IMG/VR virus record: IMGVR_UViG_3300007352_000001
Location: 1 to 64,000 of that record
Reading direction: 5' to 3' (one strand)
Length of the DNA stretch: 64,000 bases
Source: a virus
The notes below the pieces were generated by a model. The model ran no database searches and had not been told where the DNA came from. It saw only the letters and a list, made by a program, of their open reading frames with translations. Each line of letters begins with the position of its first letter. Position 1 is the stretch's first letter. A program made the position numbers and the translations under genes. Below, one piece after another: positions 58,593 through 64,000 of the stretch.

Positions 58593-59150
58593 TTACTGTC
58601 CATTCCACCCGGCCGCAGTGATCTCGCCGCGGTGTTCGTGCAACATCTCGTTGAGCGGGAGGATCGGCTCTTCTCCCACCAGCTGCCGTTTCATCAGTCG
58701 ATCGTACAACAGCACGTTCACCGCTGCACTCAAGTTCAAGCAGTGGAAGCTCGGGATGTGGACGAAGCGGTGACAGAGTGTGCGGTACGCTGGCGGCACG
58801 GCGCCGTCTTCCGGACCAAACACGTAGACTGGGCGCGCCGGATGCTCGAAAGTCGTCAGCGGCTCTGAGTGCTCAAAGAGATCGACGCACACCGGCGTGC
58901 AGTCCACCGGCAAGGCGTCGAACGGCCGCTCACTACGCTGCCAGTTCACGGCTGCGTACCCTTTCATGCGTTCCTCACGTGGCAGGCGTTCGTACTCATC
59001 GCCGGTCACACGAGTGCCGGTCCAGAAGAGGGTCGATACGCCGAAGCACGACAGCGCGCGGATCGCTGCGCCAACGTTGTGCGAGTACTTCGGGTCGACC
59101 AGGACGACCGCAGGAACCTCCAACCGTTTCATCGTCACACCAGCGGACAT
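58593..59150 (-). CDS. SPOUT family RNA 2'-O-methyltransferase (TrmH/TrmL-like)
   Basis: A 185-aa protein. Motif 1 is DPKYSHNVGAAIRALSCFG (N25, G27, R31), motif 2 VYVFGPEDGAVP (about 108-119) and motif 3 HIPSFHCLNLSAAVNVLLYD (about 131-150), the knotted SPOUT core. The short, N-terminal-extension-free form resembles TrmL, which methylates the wobble base of tRNA-Leu. The adjacent tRNA-Leu(CAA) makes this a fitting candidate target. Start could be 59132, 59150 or 59159. Confidence 0.85.
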   Translation of the reverse strand: MSAGVTMKRLEVPAVVLVDPKYSHNVGAAIRALSCFGVSTLFWTGTRVTGDEYERLPREERMKGYAAVNWQRSERPFDALPVDCTPVCVDLFEHSEPLTTFEHPARPVYVFGPEDGAVPPAYRTLCHRFVHIPSFHCLNLSAAVNVLLYDRLMKRQLVGEEPILPLNEMLHEHRGEITAAGWNGQ

Positions 59151-59154
59151 CGTT

Positions 59155-59179
59155 CGCATAGCTCTGTGTTGGTTGTCAA
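59155..59179 (-). promoter_or_regulatory. Consensus -35 upstream of SPOUT/tRNA operon
   Basis: On the minus strand TTGACA (59179-59174) is a perfect -35, followed after 13 bp by TATGCG. The spacing is too short for a standard sigma70 promoter, so only the -35 is clear. It is placed to drive the methyltransferase, the tRNAs and perhaps the OPRTase gene. Confidence 0.25.
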
Positions 59180-59313
59180 CGCTGAGCTTCCGCCCGTCCC
59201 CTAACCTTCGCGCTCTCTCATTCGACTCCATGTGACCGAACCATCCTTGGGCGGATGGGTCGGCCTGCCCTGATGGCGTTGGGAGAGGCGACCACCACAG
59301 GAGGGGTGCGCCT

Positions 59314-61068
59314 ATGGCCACCGCATTCGTCTCTCCCGGTGTGTTTGTCCGGGAGATCGACCAATCCCTGTACGTCCGGCAGCTGTCGGATACGTCTTTG
59401 GGAGTGGTCGGTACCGCCAGCTGGGGTCCGGTCAACGAACCGCAGCTGATCACCAGTGTCAACCAGCTGCTCAACACCTTCGGTCCACCACTCGGACTCG
59501 ACACGAGCAACGCCTACGGCACCGCCGTCCACCCGATGATCAACACGGTCATGCGCTACCTGCGCAAGGGTCGTCGCGCGTGGGTCGTACGTGTCGAGGG
59601 GTCGGGCAGCAACTCGGCCGTGGAAGCCAACGTCGATCTCTACGCGATCGCCGGATCGGGCTCGGGGCCGTCGATTGCAGTGAACGCCAAGCACGGCGGC
59701 ACCTACGGCAACCAGATCCGCCTGCGGATCTCGAACGGCACGATCACTGGCCGCAAGAAGCTGACCGTCTACCTCGGCTCGCCGAACGACGCCGCGGTCC
59801 TGCAACAGGTCGAGACGTTCGACAACCTGAAGAAGACCAACGAGGCGGCCACCGCGACGACGTCGACCGACGTCGACTCATGGCTGACCAAGATCAACGG
59901 CGTCTCGGCGTACATCGAGGTCGCGCAGGGTGGTGACATCACCAACCAGCCCGACAACGTGAACCAGTCCGAGCCGGCGTCGGCGGGTCTCCAAGACGCG
60001 TCCGATCTCACCAACTCGGCCGATCAGCTCGACACCAACGACACGTTCTACAGCTTCGCGAACGGCGCCGACGGTGTGGGGCAGGTCTCGGACTCCGACT
60101 TCATCGGCACGCCGACGGGCGGGCCGAACGGGCAACCGTCTGGTCTGCACTGCTTCGACAACGCGGAAGCGTTCGTCGTCAACGTGCTGGCCGTGCCGGG
60201 CGCCCAGAAGCACTTCAACTCGACCGAGCACATCCGGCCGGGGCACACGTCGGCCATCGTCAACGCCCTCCAGTCCGTCTGCCTGATCCGGCAGGACTCG
60301 ATGGCACTGGTCGACCCACCGATCGCGCTCACGCCGACGCAGGTCGCGCACTGGCACAACGGCGACTTCAACCTCGACGGCACCGACGAGTCGGCGGCGT
60401 TCAACTCGAACCTCCTGGCGCTCCACTACCCGTGGGTCCAGGTGTTCGACGAGTTCACCGGCACCAACGTCTACCTCCCGCCATCGGCGTTCGTCGCCGA
60501 GGCGATCGCCAACACGGACTTCGTCTCGGATCCGTGGTTCGCACCGGCTGGTCTCAACCGTGCCCGGATCGAGGCGGCGATCAAGGCCGAGCGCACGCTC
60601 ACCCAGGGCGAGCGCGACTTCCTCTACTCGGGCGGCAACGTCATCAACCCGATCGCCACGTTCCAGGGCACCGGGCTGGTGATCTGGGGACAGCGCACGA
60701 TGCAGCGGCAAGCCACCGCGCTCGACCGCATCAACGTGCGCCGCATGCTGCTCATCCTCCGCAAGCTGATCGCCACGGCGTGTCAGTCGCTCGTCTTCGA
60801 GCCGAACGACGCGACGCTCTGGCGGCGTTTCCGTGGCCTCGTCTCGCCGTTCTTGGAGGCGGTGCAGAACCGCCGCGGCATCACGCAGTTCCGTGTGATC
60901 TGCGACGAGACCACCAACACCCCTGACGTCATCGAGCAGAACCAGATGATCGGGAAGATCTTCATTCAGCCGACCAAGACGGCTGAGATCCTGGTCATCG
61001 ACTTCGTGCTGACGCCACAGGGGGCGCAGTTCCAAGAGATCGTCCAGTCGCTCGGCGGCTCGGTCTGA
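59314..61068 (+). CDS. Tail sheath protein (gp18-like)
   Basis: A 584-aa protein behind AGGAGGGG. It begins ATAFVSPGVFVREIDQSLYV, the usual sheath N-terminus (SPGVYVxEiD), followed by SDTSLGVVGTASWGPVNEPQ and TSVNQLLNTFG. The C-terminal part (NVRRMLLILRKLIATACQSL; RGITQFRVICDETTNTPDVI) fits the conserved sheath core that contacts the tube. It contracts during injection. Size is close to T4 gp18. Confidence 0.92.
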   Translation: MATAFVSPGVFVREIDQSLYVRQLSDTSLGVVGTASWGPVNEPQLITSVNQLLNTFGPPLGLDTSNAYGTAVHPMINTVMRYLRKGRRAWVVRVEGSGSNSAVEANVDLYAIAGSGSGPSIAVNAKHGGTYGNQIRLRISNGTITGRKKLTVYLGSPNDAAVLQQVETFDNLKKTNEAATATTSTDVDSWLTKINGVSAYIEVAQGGDITNQPDNVNQSEPASAGLQDASDLTNSADQLDTNDTFYSFANGADGVGQVSDSDFIGTPTGGPNGQPSGLHCFDNAEAFVVNVLAVPGAQKHFNSTEHIRPGHTSAIVNALQSVCLIRQDSMALVDPPIALTPTQVAHWHNGDFNLDGTDESAAFNSNLLALHYPWVQVFDEFTGTNVYLPPSAFVAEAIANTDFVSDPWFAPAGLNRARIEAAIKAERTLTQGERDFLYSGGNVINPIATFQGTGLVIWGQRTMQRQATALDRINVRRMLLILRKLIATACQSLVFEPNDATLWRRFRGLVSPFLEAVQNRRGITQFRVICDETTNTPDVIEQNQMIGKIFIQPTKTAEILVIDFVLTPQGAQFQEIVQSLGGSV

Positions 61069-61076
61069 TCTCAGTC

Positions 61077-61112
61077 GGCCCCGGCGTCGGTTACCGCAAC
61101 GACGCCGGGGCC
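61077..61112. terminator. Bidirectional terminator hairpin
   Basis: A perfect 13-bp stem GGCCCCGGCGTCG / CGACGCCGGGGCC (arms 61077-61089 and 61100-61112) with a 10-nt loop lies between the converging sheath and secreted-protein genes. TCTCCCTT follows on the plus side. Confidence 0.75.
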
Positions 61113-61124
61113 TCTCCCTTCACG

Positions 61125-61649
61125 TCACGGTGTACAGAAGCCGAAGTCCTCGCTGCACTTCGCCTTCACGCGCCCACGGACCTGCACCTGACGTCCCAAC
61201 CCGTCGCGGTAGGAGTAGAAGAAGTCACCGTCGCTGCTGGTGAAGCGAAGCGACGGCCCGGACCCACTGAATCGCCACTCTTCGGCCATGCCGCCGACGA
61301 GCACGTTCTGGGTGGAGAGATCGACGGTGTCACTGCCCAGGACACCGGTGAACAGGAAGCGCCGCGTGAGTCCGGCTTCCTGCTCGCGGCCACGGAACGT
61401 GACCGTGTCCGCATCAGCATTGAGCGGGCAGTTCACGTCGAAGTCGATGATGCGCAAGGACTCGGGGTCGCCGCCGGCCGGCGGAACCCACTCGATCAGG
61501 TTCAGTCCGCCGTGGCACGAGATGGTCTCGCGGTTGCCGTCGATCACCCGAGTGCCCTTGATCTTCGCCGTACCGATGAACTGCGCGCTGGCCGTGCTAG
61601 CCGCGGTCAGAACGAGCGCGGCGAGTACGAGTTTCTGCAGTCGATACAT
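61125..61649 (-). CDS. Secreted protein of unknown function
   Basis: A 174-aa protein after GGGGGGAAA. Signal peptide KLVLAALVLTAASTASA, mature start QFIGTAKIKGTRVID. The mature part is beta-rich with a few Cys, as in periplasmic or outer-surface proteins. It lies next to a membrane glycosyltransferase as cargo between sheath and tube genes. No enzyme motif seen. Confidence 0.65.
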   Translation of the reverse strand: MYRLQKLVLAALVLTAASTASAQFIGTAKIKGTRVIDGNRETISCHGGLNLIEWVPPAGGDPESLRIIDFDVNCPLNADADTVTFRGREQEAGLTRRFLFTGVLGSDTVDLSTQNVLVGGMAEEWRFSGSGPSLRFTSSDGDFFYSYRDGLGRQVQVRGRVKAKCSEDFGFCTP

Positions 61650-61741
61650 TGTGGTTTCCCCCCACAAAGCTGAGGTGCATTGGCATTCGCACACGATAGC
61701 CCCCACGTGTGCGAGGGGGACCACGACAGTTCATCAGGGTG

Positions 61742-63313
61742 TCACTCGGTCAAATACGCACGGAAGCGTATGCGATCGCCGTACACCACTTCGAGTTCGT
61801 GCCCGTCGGGCCAGCGCTCTTCTGCGCGCGGTGCCCACGGCAGATACCGACCGAGGAAGAAGAACGCCGCTGGCGGGGTGACATCGCCCCAGGCGCCATC
61901 CTCGGCCGCACGAAACTCGCGCGATCGGTCCCGTGCATCCAAATCCCCAGCAAGGAAGCGGAGCGTCTCGTAGTGCACGCTCCAGCGGTCGGAGAAGAAG
62001 TTGACCTGCGTGCCCGCCGGCAAGGTGACCACCTGCTCGGCGAAGAGCCGCAGTTCGGGTGCAAAGACGTGCTCGGCCTCTTCGGTCTTGAGCGACGCCG
62101 GGTAACGCAAGATGTCCACCGCGGCACTGAGAGCGAGAATCGCCCCGAGCGCGGCCGTCCACTGGTAGCGCTTGGAGTGCCACAAGGCGCCGAGCGGCAG
62201 CGCCGCCAGGAACGCGATGAACGGCGCGAGCGCCAGCGTGCGTCGGAAGTCGCCGTTGCCAGTGGTCAGGATCGCTCCCCACGGGAAGATCAAGACAGCT
62301 GCGCAGCAGACGGCGCACGCCCAGTCGAACCGGCGATGCCAAGCCAGCACGAAGCCGACAGCGGCGGCGATCGAGATCAGTGGGTTGATCGGTGGGAAGC
62401 CTGGACTGGACAGGCCGTCACCGAAGTCTGGGCGCCCGCCAGCGAGAAGCCCAACAACGAACTTCCCTAGCTCGGCGATGATGAGCGCCACGCGCTCCCA
62501 CCAGTGCGCCGCGGCCAGCCACTCCTCGGACGTGAAGATCATCAGGCCGGAAGCGCGGTTGAAGTACTGCTGTGGGTTCTCGACCGCATACAAGATCATC
62601 GGCACCACCGCGGTGCTCACCGCCACCGCGAAAATGGTCGCCCGCGCCAGGTAGCGATCAGACGGCTCACGGATTTTCGCCAGCACGAACATAGCCGCGT
62701 AGAGCGCAAAGGTGAGTGGATAGGCGTTGTACGTGTAGATCCCCAAGCCTGCGAGGAACCCCGCGGCCAGGGACAGCCCTGGGTGCGCACGGGTACGCAG
62801 CGCGTAGGTGAGCACGATGCAGGTCGCCAGCATCACCAGCGGCCAACTCGCCACCATGTAGCCGGTGCGGCTCAGGTGGAAGTGCCACGGCATGCACGCC
62901 AGCAGGAAGGCGGCGATGGTCGCCTGTGGGCGTGAGAACCAGAGCAACCCGAGCACGTAGGTGAGCACCACCGTGGCGATACCGAGGACCGCGATCGCCC
63001 CACGCAGCGTCGTCATCGAGACACCGAAGACAGAGAAGACGGCGGCGACCCAGTAGAGCGGCCCGGCCGGTTGCCCCAGTCCGCTGGGGTAGACGTAGGG
63101 ACCGATCCAGCCTTCGTCGAGGATGCGCTGGGCATCGAGCCCGGTGAGCGCCTCATCGCCGTGGAGACCGAACGGCACGTCGCCGATCCCCACCAAGCGG
63201 ACCAGTGCGGCGAAGACCGCCACCACCAGCCCCAGGCTGATGGTCAGCGCCCGCTCCCGCGTCGCCGTCGCCACCCCTGCCTGCGCCGGGGCGGCGGCAA
63301 CCCGAAACATCAT
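61742..63313 (-). CDS. Membrane glycosyltransferase (GT39/ArnT-like GT-C)
   Basis: A 523-aa protein with about 10 to 12 hydrophobic segments (LTISLGLVVAVFAALVRLVG; AVLGIATVVLTYVLGLLWF; LAAGFLAGLGIYTYNAYPL). The loop after helix 1 holds LHGDEA, the acidic catalytic motif of GT-C enzymes, which transfer sugars from polyprenol carriers. The C-terminal ~110 residues are soluble. Such phage enzymes can alter surface glycans of the host or exclude other phages. Start 63313 or 63310. Confidence 0.75.
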   Translation of the reverse strand: MMFRVAAAPAQAGVATATRERALTISLGLVVAVFAALVRLVGIGDVPFGLHGDEALTGLDAQRILDEGWIGPYVYPSGLGQPAGPLYWVAAVFSVFGVSMTTLRGAIAVLGIATVVLTYVLGLLWFSRPQATIAAFLLACMPWHFHLSRTGYMVASWPLVMLATCIVLTYALRTRAHPGLSLAAGFLAGLGIYTYNAYPLTFALYAAMFVLAKIREPSDRYLARATIFAVAVSTAVVPMILYAVENPQQYFNRASGLMIFTSEEWLAAAHWWERVALIIAELGKFVVGLLAGGRPDFGDGLSSPGFPPINPLISIAAAVGFVLAWHRRFDWACAVCCAAVLIFPWGAILTTGNGDFRRTLALAPFIAFLAALPLGALWHSKRYQWTAALGAILALSAAVDILRYPASLKTEEAEHVFAPELRLFAEQVVTLPAGTQVNFFSDRWSVHYETLRFLAGDLDARDRSREFRAAEDGAWGDVTPPAAFFFLGRYLPWAPRAEERWPDGHELEVVYGDRIRFRAYLTE

Positions 63314-63435
63314 GGTCGGCGCGTAGCATACCTCTTCAGCTTTTGTCCAGCACCACCTCACCACCCCACCACACTGACGGCACCGGTCGTCATTAACCGC
63401 GGCCTTTTTGTGAGCCGCGAAGCGAGGTCACCCGC
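63314..63435. promoter_or_regulatory. Divergent region before tail tube gene
   Basis: A 122-bp gap between the minus-strand glycosyltransferase and the tail tube gene. It has a CGCGGC...GCCGCG inverted repeat around CTTTTTGTGA near 63397-63418, which may be a hairpin or operator. No standard promoter was seen. Confidence 0.35.
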
Positions 63436-64000
63436 ATGGGTATCCATGTCTTGGCAACGAACCTGGCGCAGCAGAATGGGTTCTTCGAGCCCCAGCGCCA
63501 GCACAACTGGAACCTGGAGATCACGGGTATCGGCGACGGCAACGACGCCGAGATCATCTCGCTCTCGCTCGCCAACGGATTCATTCCCCAGGTGGCGAAC
63601 GAAGAGGTCGAGATCCCGTACGGCAACGAGCGCGTGTACGTCGCCGGCAAGGCTGTCTGGGCAGCCGGTACGGTGACGGTGCGCGACTGGGTGGACCGTC
63701 GCACGGCGGCAGTGCTCTACAACTGGCGTCTGCAGGTCTACAACCCGGTCACCGGTCGCATCGGTCTGGCGAGCCAGTACAAGAAGAAGGCCTTCGTGGT
63801 CCTCTTCGGCCCGAACCAGGACGAGATCGGCGGCGTAGTTTCCAACCCGAAGATGGAACGGGAATGGGAGCTGATCGGCTGCTGGCCGCAGACGGTCAAC
63901 TACGCCGCGAACGGACTCGACATGTCGTCCAGCGGACAGGTCATGATCGAGCTGAACCTGCGCTACGACAAGGCCATCGCAACGCAGATCGAGTCGGCTG
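63436..64000 (+). CDS. Tail tube protein (gp19-like), 3' end outside window
   Basis: The visible 188 residues begin GIHVLATNLAQQNGFFEPQR and include NWNLEITGIGDG, RVYVAGKAVWAAGTVTVRDW and a late ELIGCWPQTVNYAANGLDMS, matching the tail tube family of contractile phages (hx.W.L.I.g....; ..l.GcWP..V). The tube forms the inner channel around which the sheath contracts. It follows the sheath gene but is separated from it by minus-strand cargo genes. The end is cut by the window. Confidence 0.85.
   Translation, partial: MGIHVLATNLAQQNGFFEPQRQHNWNLEITGIGDGNDAEIISLSLANGFIPQVANEEVEIPYGNERVYVAGKAVWAAGTVTVRDWVDRRTAAVLYNWRLQVYNPVTGRIGLASQYKKKAFVVLFGPNQDEIGGVVSNPKMEREWELIGCWPQTVNYAANGLDMSSSGQVMIELNLRYDKAIATQIESA

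Overview
This window reads as part of a large, GC-rich (about 64% by eye), contractile-tailed bacteriophage genome. The evidence is a T4-like morphogenesis set: a prohead protease/scaffold protein, a gp23-like major capsid protein, neck proteins, a tail-completion protein, a gp18-like tail sheath and a gp19-like tail tube. Genes are packed tightly, mostly joined by ATGA, TGATG or GTGA overlaps. No rRNA, insertion sequence, integrase or CRISPR array was seen, and terminase and portal genes were not recognised here. The host cannot be named. The high GC and the secreted proteins with Thr/Pro-rich linkers suggest an uncultured environmental bacterium, but this is inference.

Layout. 0-4 kb: small genes, then a minus-strand cluster (AAA+ ATPase, zinc-finger protein, heme-oxygenase-like putative diiron protein). 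4-10.8 kb: a plus operon with a dual-specificity phosphatase-like protein, ParB-like protein, SAM methyltransferase, HExxH metalloprotein and metallophosphoesterase. 11-13.9 kb: a minus operon of mostly unknown genes with a probable frameshift in a DNA-binding/DUF2325-like protein. 13.9-25.7 kb: a plus operon with paralogous methyltransferases, a glycosyltransferase, many zinc-ribbon proteins, a polyvalent protein with an inorganic-pyrophosphatase-like domain and a DHH phosphoesterase. 25.7-31.7 kb: four secreted proteins. 31.7-47.8 kb: head and neck module. 47.8-49.1 kb: lipoprotein and secreted nuclease. 49.2-50.0 kb: tRNA-Pro and an HNH gene. 50-55.6 kb: a train of short overlapping genes. 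55.8-64 kb: tail genes, interrupted by minus-strand cargo (OPRTase-like protein, three tRNAs with a SPOUT methyltransferase, a secreted protein and a membrane glycosyltransferase).

Two recurring short sequences stand out and are not explained by ordinary annotation. The first is a GRVG-x-[YF]-S-xx-GPA signature at or near the C-terminus of 13 otherwise unrelated proteins, including seven consecutive overlapping genes at 50.3-52.2 kb. The second is an ungapped 17-residue helical module of the form A-I-x-A-V-x-x-G-x-x-V-x-x-h-h-E-A in 11 other proteins, often at the N-terminus. No protein was seen with both. They behave like two families of targeting or assembly tags and are the best candidates for an undescribed system. 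Another notable item is a phage membrane protein that closely follows the copper/ethylene-binding transmembrane domain of plant ETR1, just downstream of the capsid gene.
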